DNA from: Actinomycetes bacterium
GTDB taxonomy: Bacteria; Actinomycetota; Actinomycetes; Propionibacteriales; Nocardioidaceae
NCBI GenBank assembly: GCA_023415395.1
Contig: JAEZKN010000019.1
Span: 1 to 10,959 of the forward strand
Direction: 5' to 3'
DNA length: 10,959 nucleotides
Shown here: in pieces, positions 1-8,062 of the stretch
Position numbering within the stretch: the stretch's first letter is position 1
Layout: each line of letters opens with the position of its first letter
Made by a program: the position numbers and the translations under genes
The notes under the pieces: generated by a model
What the model was told of the DNA's origin: nothing
Database searches by the model: none
What the model saw: only the letters and a program-made list of their open reading frames with translations

Positions 1-75
1 GCGGCGCAGCGCCTTCGCCCGGGCCGCCCGCATCCGGGCCACCTTCTCCTGTGCCGTGCGCCGCCGTCGACTCAT
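1..75 (-). CDS. 5' end of an unidentified gene with a basic N-terminus (partial)
   Basis: Only the first 25 codons are inside the window; the frame is open to the left edge. The peptide starts MSRRRRTAQEKVARMRAARA and is rich in Arg, Lys and Ala, so a helical, nucleic-acid-binding or membrane-anchoring basic start is possible but not shown. The start is chosen because GGAGGA lies about six bases upstream of the ATG, and because the other ATG five bases further upstream meets a stop after one codon. It lies 82 bases downstream of the YihY-family gene on the same strand and could be cotranscribed or use its own promoter in that gap. I do not recognise the family from so short a piece. Confidence 0.6.
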   Translation of the reverse strand, partial: MSRRRRTAQEKVARMRAARAKALRR

Positions 76-157
76 GTCATTTCCTCCCCGTGCCCGAGAC
101 CTGCCTCGGATGCTATGCCGGGTAGACGCGCCAGGTCGGCAATTGGTTGCGCCCGGC
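76..157 (-). promoter_or_regulatory. Gap with possible weak promoter for the partial left-edge gene
   Basis: On the minus strand a TAGCAT hexamer (110-115) sits 34 bases before the ATG at 75 and would fit an actinobacterial -10 of the TANNNT form. The nearest -35-like sequence, TTGCCG, is about 21 bases away, which is too far for a strong match. A strong Shine-Dalgarno GGAGGA follows at about 82-87. No clear terminator hairpin with a T tract is seen after the YihY-family gene, so readthrough is equally possible. Confidence 0.25.
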
Positions 158-1189
158 TCAGTGGCGTCTCGTCAGCCGCTTCACCAGGGCCATCGTCGCG
201 AGCGTGCTGAGCGCTCCGGCGGCGTACGGCGCGGCCCAGGGGTGCTCCACGTCGCCTCGGACCGGCGGGGAGGGCGGGCCGTGCACCGTGGGGTCCGCCG
301 GCGCCGGTCGGGCCGCGCGAGCGGCCGGCGAGGTGTGCGCGAAGGCAGCCGCGTAGAGGACGACGCGGGAGAAGTAGTTGATCCAGACGAGCAGGATCAG
401 CGCGATCCCGAAGGCTTGGAAGGCGGGACTGCCCTGGGTGGTGCGGAAGAGCAGCCCGGACGCCTGCTTGAGCAGCTCGAACGCGACGGCGCCCAGGGCG
501 GCGCCGGTCCACAGCGAGCGGCGCGGGGCGTGGGGGTGGGCCAGCAGCACGAACATCACGAAGAACAGCAGGACACCGGCCAGGAACCCGACCACGATGC
601 TGAGCCCGACCAGCCACCCGCTGCCGATGTCGAGGTCCAACCACGACAGCAGGTCGCGGGAGAAGCCGCCGACGAGGCCGGCCACGGCGACCGCGACGAA
701 GAGCACCGCGCCGATCACGACCAGCGTGACCAGGTCGCGGAGCTTGCCGAGCACGAAGCCCGGCTGCTCCCGGGCAGGCGTCTCGAAGACGACCTGGAGC
801 GCGTCGCGCATCGCCGAGAGCCAGCCCAGCCCGGAGTAGAGCAGCACCAGGGCGCCGGCGATGCCGAGGGTCGCGGCCGCCCGCTCGATCTGGTCGATGC
901 GGATCTGGCCCGCCTCGGTCCCGATCAGGCCCGGCATGACCGCGTCGAGCACCGCAGTCAGCGAGTCCCGGGCCTGGGCGTAGACCCGGGAGACCCAGCC
1001 GACGACGAAGAACGCGAGGGAGAGGATCGGGAAGAACGACAGGAACCCGAAGTAGGTGACCGCGCCGGCCTGCTGCCCGGCCTTCACCGCGCTGTAGTGC
1101 TCCTGCATCCGCACGAGGTGGTCGATCAGCGGTCGGCGACGGCGTACGTCGTCGACCCGGCCCCGGACCCGCTCGGCGAGCCCGGGCAT
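158..1189 (-). CDS. YihY/BrkB-family integral membrane protein
   Basis: A 343-residue inner-membrane protein of the YihY (virulence factor BrkB, formerly misnamed RNase BN) family. The family signature is visible near residues 42-66, where the run TYFGFLSFFPILSL forms the first membrane segment. Further hydrophobic segments lie at about 107-126, 152-174, 192-216, 227-246 and 257-285, giving the six expected. The hydrophilic, Pro-rich tail (286-317) is followed by a short extra hydrophobic stretch (318-336) and a basic end. The ATG is chosen because it overlaps the stop of the upstream RNA ligase-like gene by one base (TGATG), which suggests translational coupling; a longer reading in this frame only covers that gene. 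The molecular function of the family is not settled. A YihY gene next to trpS is, as I recall, also found in mycobacteria. Confidence 0.9.
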   Translation of the reverse strand: MPGLAERVRGRVDDVRRRRPLIDHLVRMQEHYSAVKAGQQAGAVTYFGFLSFFPILSLAFFVVGWVSRVYAQARDSLTAVLDAVMPGLIGTEAGQIRIDQIERAAATLGIAGALVLLYSGLGWLSAMRDALQVVFETPAREQPGFVLGKLRDLVTLVVIGAVLFVAVAVAGLVGGFSRDLLSWLDLDIGSGWLVGLSIVVGFLAGVLLFFVMFVLLAHPHAPRRSLWTGAALGAVAFELLKQASGLLFRTTQGSPAFQAFGIALILLVWINYFSRVVLYAAAFAHTSPAARAARPAPADPTVHGPPSPPVRGDVEHPWAAPYAAGALSTLATMALVKRLTRRH

Positions 1190-1713
1190 CAGGTGTCCGT
1201 CGACGCCTGCAGCGGGAAGTCGCGGGTGGGCCGCCAGCCGGTCTCGTCCTCGTGGACGTAGAGGTGGAAGCCGTCGACGTCGAACTCGCACTCGAAGTCG
1301 GCCAGCTCCGCGAAGGCCCGGTCGAGCTGCTCGTCGGCGAGGTGGTGCGCGATGGTCACGTGCGGGTGGTAGGGGTACTGCAGGTCGACGTCGAGCGGGC
1401 CCCTGCGCAGCGACTTGGCGAGCTGCTCGCACTGGGAGATGCCCTCGACCAGCGTCACGAACACCACCGGCGACACCGGGCGGAAGGTGCCCGTGCCGCG
1501 CAGGTGGACGCTGAACCGCTCCACCTCTGCCGCCGCCTCCTCGAGGTGCTTCTCGACCTCGGGCAGGTGGACGCCGTCGATCTCGGTCGGCGGCACCAGC
1601 GTGATGTGGGTCGGGATCATCGCCGCGGTGGTGTCCCCCACCGAGGTCCGGTAGTCCTGGAGCTCGCTCGCCCACGGCTCGGGGATCGCGACGGCTACGC
1701 CAATCGTCGGCAT
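1189..1713 (-). CDS. 2'-5' RNA ligase / cyclic phosphodiesterase-like (LigT, 2H family) protein
   Basis: A 174-residue cytoplasmic protein of the 2H phosphoesterase superfamily. Both catalytic HxT motifs are present: H36-I-T38 inside PTHITLVPP and H118-V-T120 inside YHPHVTIAHH, about 82 residues apart as usual for the fold. Known members hydrolyse 2',3'-cyclic phosphates or join RNA ends through 2'-5' bonds; which reaction this one performs cannot be read from the sequence. Its length matches the family. The ATG follows the trpS stop by nine bases, with a modest GAAGG just before it, and its TGA overlaps the start of the YihY-family gene. It therefore lies in the middle of a probable trpS transcript. 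The family call is secure, the substrate unknown. Confidence 0.88.
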   Translation of the reverse strand: MPTIGVAVAIPEPWASELQDYRTSVGDTTAAMIPTHITLVPPTEIDGVHLPEVEKHLEEAAAEVERFSVHLRGTGTFRPVSPVVFVTLVEGISQCEQLAKSLRRGPLDVDLQYPYHPHVTIAHHLADEQLDRAFAELADFECEFDVDGFHLYVHEDETGWRPTRDFPLQASTDT

Positions 1714-1722
1714 CCTTCGACC

Positions 1723-2790
1723 TTACTGACCCGCGGCGACGAAGCCGACCCGCTGGTAGACGTCGCGCAGGGTCGCGGCGGCGACCTCACGTGCCTGCTC
1801 GGCGCCCGCCGCCAGCACACCCTGCAGGTGGGTCTGGTCGTCGAGCAGCTCGAGCGTGCGCTCCCGGAACGGGGTCACGAACTCGACCACGACGTCGGCC
1901 AGGTCCTTCTTCAGGTCGCCGTAGCCCTTGCCCGCGTACGCCTCCTCCAGGTCGCCCACGGTCCGCCCGGTGAGGGCGGAGTAGATCGTGAGCAGGTTGC
2001 TGACGCCCGGCTTCTCCTCGACGTCGAAGCGGATCTCGGAGCCGGAGTCGGTGACCGCGGAGCGGATCTTCTTCGCCGAGACCTTCGGGTCGTCGAGCAT
2101 GTCGACGATGCCCGAGGGGGACGACGCGGACTTCGACATCTTGGCGGTCGGGTCCTGGAGGTCGGTGATCTTCGCCGTGGCCTTGAGGATGTAGGGCTCG
2201 GGCAGGCGGAAGGTCTTCTTGTAGCGGCTGTTGAACCGTTGGGCGAGGTCACGGGTCAGCTCGAGGTGCTGGCGCTGGTCCTCGCCGACCGGGACGTAGT
2301 GCGGGCGGTAGAGCAGGATGTCGGCGGCCTGCAGGATCGGGTAGGTGAACAGGCCGACGCTGGCCGCCCCCTCCCCGCCCTTGGCGGACTTGTCCTTGAA
2401 CTGGGTCATCCGGCGGGCCTCGCCGAAGCCGGTCAGGCACTGGAGCACCCAGCCTAGCTGCGCGTGCTCGGGCACCTGGCTCTGGACGAAGATCGCCGAG
2501 CGGGCCGGGTCGACGCCGGCAGCCAGCAGCTGCGCGGCGGCGCGCAGGGTGCGCTCGCGCAGCACCTTCGGGTCCTGCTCCACGGTGATCGCGTGCAGGT
2601 CGGCGATGAAGAAGAAGGGCTGGTAGTCCTCCTGGAGGTCCACCCACTGCCGCAGCGCACCGAGGTAGTTGCCGAAGTGGAAGGAGTCGGCGGTCGGCTG
2701 GATGCCCGAGAGCACCCGCGGACGGGCGGTCCCGGTGCCCTGCTGGGCGGTCGAGACCTCCGGTGCGGTCGTGGTGGACATGCCCGTCAT
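1723..2790 (-). CDS. trpS: Tryptophanyl-tRNA synthetase
   Basis: Cytoplasmic class I aminoacyl-tRNA synthetase that charges tRNA-Trp. The protein is 355 residues, the normal bacterial size. The HIGH-type ATP motif is HFGN (38-41) in the context SGIQPTADSFHFGNYLGAL typical of bacterial TrpRS; GEDQ follows at 169-172 and the KMSKS loop is intact at 217-221. The first 22 residues are Thr/Ala-rich and not conserved in the family. Two in-frame starts are close: ATG at 2790 and ATG at 2781. Neither has a convincing Shine-Dalgarno, so the true protein may begin at MSTTTAPE, three residues later. It leads a tight minus-strand cluster with the RNA ligase-like and YihY-family genes and is transcribed away from the GNAT gene. 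Confidence 0.96.
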   Translation of the reverse strand: MTGMSTTTAPEVSTAQQGTGTARPRVLSGIQPTADSFHFGNYLGALRQWVDLQEDYQPFFFIADLHAITVEQDPKVLRERTLRAAAQLLAAGVDPARSAIFVQSQVPEHAQLGWVLQCLTGFGEARRMTQFKDKSAKGGEGAASVGLFTYPILQAADILLYRPHYVPVGEDQRQHLELTRDLAQRFNSRYKKTFRLPEPYILKATAKITDLQDPTAKMSKSASSPSGIVDMLDDPKVSAKKIRSAVTDSGSEIRFDVEEKPGVSNLLTIYSALTGRTVGDLEEAYAGKGYGDLKKDLADVVVEFVTPFRERTLELLDDQTHLQGVLAAGAEQAREVAAATLRDVYQRVGFVAAGQ

Positions 2791-2847
2791 TGTTGCTCAT
2801 CCCGGTGGTGTTTCGGGCACCCGGGTGGCGGGCCCTAGGGTCGCGGT
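2791..2847 (+). promoter_or_regulatory. Divergent trpS / GNAT promoter region with a leaderless -10 for the GNAT gene
   Basis: On the plus strand TAGGGT (2836-2841) is followed by six bases and then the GTG start at 2848. That is the spacing of an actinobacterial leaderless promoter, with transcription beginning at the start codon; there is no Shine-Dalgarno. The -10 lies in the palindrome CCCTAGGG (2833-2840), so the minus strand reads TAGGGC at 2832-2837, which could serve trpS with a leader of about 35-45 bases. No good -35 is seen for either direction. Confidence 0.5.
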
Positions 2848-3993
2848 GTGCTCGCTCCCACACTGACCGACGGCGTCGTGACGCTGCGCCCGCACCGGAC
2901 CTCCGACGCACCCGGCGTGCTCGAGCAGTCGCTGGACCCGGAGTCCCAGCGCTGGACCACGGTCCCGGTGCCCTACACGCTCGCGGACGCCGAGGAGTAC
3001 GTCGGCGAGATGGTGCCGCGCGGCTGGGCGGACGGCTCGAGCTGGACCTTCGCGCTGGAGGCCGAGGGCCGGTTCGCCGGCTCGGTCGACCTCCGTGACC
3101 TGGGCGGCGACCGCGCCGACCTCGGGTTCGGCGCGCACCCGTGGGCGCGCGGGACCGGGTACGTCGAGCGCGGCGTCCGGCTGCTGCTGGAGTGGGGCTT
3201 CGCCGAGCGCGGACTGCGCACGGTCTCCTGGCGGGCCCACCTCGGCAACTGGGCGTCGCGGCGCCTGGCCTGGAAGCTCGGCTTCACCATCGAGGGCACG
3301 ATCCGGCAGTGGTCGCCGCAGCGCGGCGAGCTCCGCGACGTCTGGGTCGGCACGCTGCTGCGCGACGACCCGCGCTCGCCGCGGACGACCTGGCTCGACA
3401 ACCCGGTCGTCGCCGGCGACGGTGTCCGACTGCGGCCGCTCACCGAGGCCGACGTGCCGCGGGTCGTGGAGGGCATCGGCGACCCGATCACCCAGCACCT
3501 GCTGGCCTTCATGCCGCGCGATCCCGACGAGGAGACCGGCCGGAGGTACCTCCAGCAGGTGACCGAGCGGCTCGCGACGGGCGCGACGCTCACCTGGGGG
3601 TGGTGCGCGGCCGACGACGACCGGCTGCTCGGCGTGGTCGGGATCTACCGGCTCGACGGCGACCCCGAGGTGGGCTACTGGACCCACCCCGACGCCCGCG
3701 GCCGCGGCCTCACGACCCGGGCCGCCGCGACGGCGGTCGACTACGCCTTCGACGTGCTGGGGCTGCCCCGGCTGGCCGGCTACGCCTCGGCCATCAACGT
3801 GGCGTCGCTGGCGGTGCTGGAGAAGCTCGGCATGCAGCGGACCGGCGTACAACGCCAGGCGGTGCGACTCGCCGACGGCACCCCGGCCGACCTCGTCGGC
3901 TACGACCTCCTGGCCGCCGAGTGGGCCGACCAGAAGAGCACGGCGATGCCGGCCACCGAGAGGAGCGCGCCGACCAGCGCCGGCGAGCGGTAG
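2848..3993 (+). CDS. Tandem two-domain GNAT (RimJ/RimL-type) N-acetyltransferase
   Basis: A 381-residue cytoplasmic protein built from two RimJ/RimL-like GNAT domains. Each starts with the same strand motif (VTLRPHRTSDAP at 11-22, VRLRPLTEADVP at 193-204). The second has a good acetyl-CoA loop, ARGRGLTTRAA (283-293); the first is less perfect, ARGTGYVERGV (100-110). Both have the late N-x-x-S motif before the last helix (NWASRRLAWKLGF at 134-146, NVASLAVLEKLGM at 317-329). Relatives acetylate protein N-termini, amino acids or drugs; the substrate here is unknown. The GTG start is chosen for the -10 element seven bases ahead. The last 31 residues, after the second domain ends near 350-355, are encoded in DNA shared with the converging exporter gene and look like a low-conservation tail. 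Confidence 0.9.
   Translation: MLAPTLTDGVVTLRPHRTSDAPGVLEQSLDPESQRWTTVPVPYTLADAEEYVGEMVPRGWADGSSWTFALEAEGRFAGSVDLRDLGGDRADLGFGAHPWARGTGYVERGVRLLLEWGFAERGLRTVSWRAHLGNWASRRLAWKLGFTIEGTIRQWSPQRGELRDVWVGTLLRDDPRSPRTTWLDNPVVAGDGVRLRPLTEADVPRVVEGIGDPITQHLLAFMPRDPDEETGRRYLQQVTERLATGATLTWGWCAADDDRLLGVVGIYRLDGDPEVGYWTHPDARGRGLTTRAAATAVDYAFDVLGLPRLAGYASAINVASLAVLEKLGMQRTGVQRQAVRLADGTPADLVGYDLLAAEWADQKSTAMPATERSAPTSAGER
3900..3993. other. 94-base convergent coding overlap (GNAT tail / MFS tail)
   Basis: The GNAT stop (TAG, 3991-3993) lies inside the exporter gene and the exporter stop (TAG on the minus strand, 3900-3902) lies inside the GNAT gene. Both frames are intact through the overlap. There is no room for a terminator between the two genes, so transcripts from each side must run into the other's coding region. 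Confidence 0.85.
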
Positions 3994-5105
3994 CCGTGGC
4001 CGGCGGCGATGACGACGCCGCCGAGCCAGGCGCCGAGCGCGTTGGCGAGGTTGAGCGACGCGTGGTTCATCGCGGCGCCGAGCGTCTGCGCCTCCCCCGA
4101 GACCGACATCAGGCGCAGCTGGAGGTTGACCACCAGCACCGAGCCGGCCACGGTCACCAGGAAGATCACCGGCAGCAGTGCCCAGCCGAACGGCGCGACG
4201 GCCCAGACGAGCAGCATCACCAGGCCGGACGCGATGCCGGAGAGGATGAGGGTCCGGAAGACCGACCACTCCGCCAGCCGGCCGGCCAGCCAGGTGCCGA
4301 CGACCATGCCGACGCCGAAGCCGGCCGTGAAGACCGGCACCGCCGACTCGGGCAGACCGCCGACGTCGGTGACCGTCGGCGCGATGTAGGAGTAGACCGC
4401 GAACATGCCGCCGAACCCGACGGCGCCCGCGAGCAGGGTGAGCATCGCCTGGCCGTTGCGGAAGAACTGCAGCTCCTTGCGGCCGGTCGCGTGCGGGTTG
4501 CCGGGCTGGCTGGGCACGAAGGCCAGGATCATCACCGCGGCCGCGACCGCGATGACGCCCGCGGCGACGTACGCCGAGCGCCAGCCGGCCTGCTGGCCGA
4601 GCCACGTCGCGGCCGGCACGCCGACGACGTTGGCCACCGAGAGGCCCAGCATCACGCTGGCGACGGCGCGGCCCTGCCGCCCCGCGGGCGCGAGGCTGGC
4701 GGCCACGAGGCTGGCGACGCCGAAGTAGGCGCCGTGCGGCAGGCCGTCGAGGAAGCGGGCGACGAACAGCACGCCGTAGCCCGAGGCGACGGCGCTGAGG
4801 ACGTTGAAGGCGCCGTAGGCCACCATCAGCCAGATCAGCAGCGCCCGCCGCGGCAGCCGGGCGCCGAAGACGGCGATGACCGGTGCGCCCACCACGACGC
4901 CGAGGGCGTACGCCGAGATGACGTGCCCCGCCTGCGGGATCGAGACGCCGACGCCGTCGGCGATCTGCGGCAGCAGCCCCATCGTCACGAACTCGGTCGT
5001 GCCGATGGCGAACCCACCGAGGGCCAGCGCGAGCACCGCCAGCGTGAAGTGGCTCGCCTTCGCCGACGGCGCGGTCGTCGCCGGGCCGGGAGCGGTCGTC
5101 GTCAT
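3900..5105 (-). CDS. MFS exporter, DHA1 / AraJ-like drug or sugar efflux family
   Basis: A 401-residue twelve-helix inner-membrane transporter, probably driven by proton exchange. Its first helix contains GGFAIGTTEFVTMGLLP (30-46), a strong AraJ/Cmr-type (COG2814) signature. The loop between helices 2 and 3 carries the motif A remnant GARLPRR (81-87), and helix 5 shows the exporter motif GLSVANVVGVP with WLGQQAGWR after it (154-176). A central cytoplasmic loop at about 198-217 divides the two halves. Known relatives export chloramphenicol, sugars, purines or arabinose; the substrate is unknown. The ATG at 5105 is preceded by GAAGGA at a spacing of 4-5 bases. It is followed, tail to tail, by the overlapping GNAT gene. 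No regulator gene lies next to it, but a large palindrome is found upstream. Confidence 0.93.
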   Translation of the reverse strand: MTTTAPGPATTAPSAKASHFTLAVLALALGGFAIGTTEFVTMGLLPQIADGVGVSIPQAGHVISAYALGVVVGAPVIAVFGARLPRRALLIWLMVAYGAFNVLSAVASGYGVLFVARFLDGLPHGAYFGVASLVAASLAPAGRQGRAVASVMLGLSVANVVGVPAATWLGQQAGWRSAYVAAGVIAVAAAVMILAFVPSQPGNPHATGRKELQFFRNGQAMLTLLAGAVGFGGMFAVYSYIAPTVTDVGGLPESAVPVFTAGFGVGMVVGTWLAGRLAEWSVFRTLILSGIASGLVMLLVWAVAPFGWALLPVIFLVTVAGSVLVVNLQLRLMSVSGEAQTLGAAMNHASLNLANALGAWLGGVVIAAGHGYRSPALVGALLSVAGIAVLFWSAHSAARRS

Positions 5106-5187
5106 CGGGTCCTTCGGGTCGGTGCTCGGGGGACTCCAGTCTCCAACTTGACCGGTCCAGAGCCTATTCCGCGTGCGCGGCCGCCCC
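5106..5187 (-). promoter_or_regulatory. Leader and possible promoter of the MFS exporter gene
   Basis: On the minus strand TAGGCT (5161-5166) could be a -10 element, giving a leader of about 49 bases that ends with the Shine-Dalgarno GAAGGA. No clear -35 is present. Inside the leader, GTCAAGT and ACTGGAG form a 5-of-7 inverted match with a five-base gap (about 5133-5151); this resembles MerR-family half-sites but is imperfect and lies downstream of the proposed -10. Confidence 0.25.
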
Positions 5188-5266
5188 AGCTTGTAACGCG
5201 GGGTTGTGCCTTCTTTGATCCCGTTCGAACAGGGTCACCAGAAGACCTAACCCCGCGTTACAAGCT
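5188..5266. repeat. 79-base nested palindrome (18-bp perfect arms)
   Basis: The outer arms are AGCTTGTAACGCGGGGTT (5188-5205) and its exact reverse complement (5249-5266). Inside, CTTCT (5210-5214) pairs with AGAAG (5240-5244), and GATCCC-GTTCGAAC-AGGGTC (5217-5236) forms a third stem around the self-complementary GTTCGAAC. All three are centred on about 5227, so almost the whole element can fold into one long hairpin on either strand. There is no T tract, so it is not a standard intrinsic terminator. It lies between the end of the membrane-protein gene that follows icd and the MFS exporter gene. It may be a dispersed palindromic or MITE-like repeat, or a regulatory structure. Confidence 0.85.
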
Positions 5267-5282
5267 CGGCGGGCGGTCGGCG

Positions 5283-5785
5283 TCAGTCGAGGACGGTGAC
5301 CTCGGACTGCACGGCGAAGACCTCGCCGGAGTCGGGGACGCACGGCTCGGTGGAGAAGGTGCCGGCGGGGAGGTAGTTCCCGGAGACCTGGACCCGGTCG
5401 CCGTCCTGGGCGACCTCGTCGTCGTCGGCGTCGTAGAGGCGGAGCCGATTGTGGTCGAGCGTGGCGTGATAGCCCACCGGCCAGGCCGCCACCACCTCAC
5501 CGCGGTCGGTGTCGAGGTAGACGCACCTCTCGTCGTCGACCGCGAGCACGGCCTGGAGTGGCGCGCCGTCGTCGTCACCGGCGTCGCCCGCCCAGCCGGA
5601 CACGGGGAGCCGGACCGTGGTCCCGCTCCCCGCGTCGTCACCGGCGGCGATGAGCGAGACGACGCCGAAGGCCGCGGCCGCGACCAGGACGGGCACGAGG
5701 ATCGCGAGGACGTAGCCCCGCTTGCTCAGCGCGTCCGGTCGCGACCAGCGGTCGTACGACGGCTCCTGCTCGCCCACCGGGTCGC

Positions 5786-5789
<4 letters not shown>
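5283..5789 (-). CDS. Small single-pass membrane protein of unknown function
   Basis: A 168-residue protein I do not recognise. A short polar, acidic N-terminus (1-25) carrying SKRG before the membrane is followed by one membrane helix (about 26-49) and a roughly 119-residue domain expected outside the cell. That domain is acidic, has two cysteines (C89 and C150) that could form a disulphide, and a beta-rich look with DGDRVQVSGNY (129-139) similar to small OB- or SH3-like barrels; this last point is only an impression. It starts with GTG overlapping the icd stop (GTGA), so its translation is probably coupled to icd. The charge pattern (KRG directly before the helix) fits N-in, C-out topology. 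The large palindrome lies 17-95 bases past its stop. Confidence 0.8.
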
Positions 5790-7975
<2,186 letters not shown>

Positions 7976-8009
7976 GCTGCGCCACTCCTGAAGGGGCTCG
8001 GGGAAATAC

Positions 8010-8021
8010 CTTGACGTCAAG
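8010..8021. promoter_or_regulatory. 12-bp palindromic operator candidate upstream of icd
   Basis: CTTGACGTCAAG is a perfect palindrome, and two further pairs match outside it after one mismatch on each side (minus strand GTATCTTGACGTCAAGGTAT). It lies 35-46 bases before the icd ATG and 42-53 bases before the aquaporin start, just outside the latter's possible -35. The size and TTGA-N2-TCAA core fit a MarR-family dimer site. As I recall, Streptomyces TamR, a MarR-type protein, controls TCA-cycle genes through sites of this general kind, but the match to TamR is not verified. Confidence 0.55.
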
Positions 8022-8025
8022 ATAC

Positions 8026-8062
8026 CTGACACAAGGGGACCTCCTCACCTTAGAGTCGTGTC
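8026..8062 (+). promoter_or_regulatory. Leaderless promoter of the aquaporin gene
   Basis: TAGAGT (8051-8056) stands six bases before the ATG at 8063, placing the expected transcription start on the start codon. CTGACA (8026-8031) is a good -35-like hexamer, with a 19-base spacer that is slightly long. No Shine-Dalgarno precedes the ATG, which agrees with a leaderless message. Confidence 0.6.

Noticed and set aside
2797..4605. A 602-codon minus-strand frame that covers both the GNAT and MFS genes
   Set aside because: It is out of frame with the real MFS gene and antisense to the GNAT gene; no motif and strong Arg/Gly bias.
5217..5240. tRNA T-arm or partial tRNA at GTTCGAAC
   Set aside because: The flanking bases form a symmetric hairpin; no acceptor, D or anticodon arms are present.
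5188..5266. Insertion of a simple transposon with target duplication
   Set aside because: No direct duplication is visible next to the arms (CCGCCCC on the left, CGGCGGG on the right) and there is no transposase; a MITE-like origin stays possible but unproven.
7976..8032. Earlier in-frame start for icd at 8032
   Set aside because: It would add 19 residues encoded by the leader and operator DNA; the family starts at MAKIIYT and AGGAG lies before that ATG.
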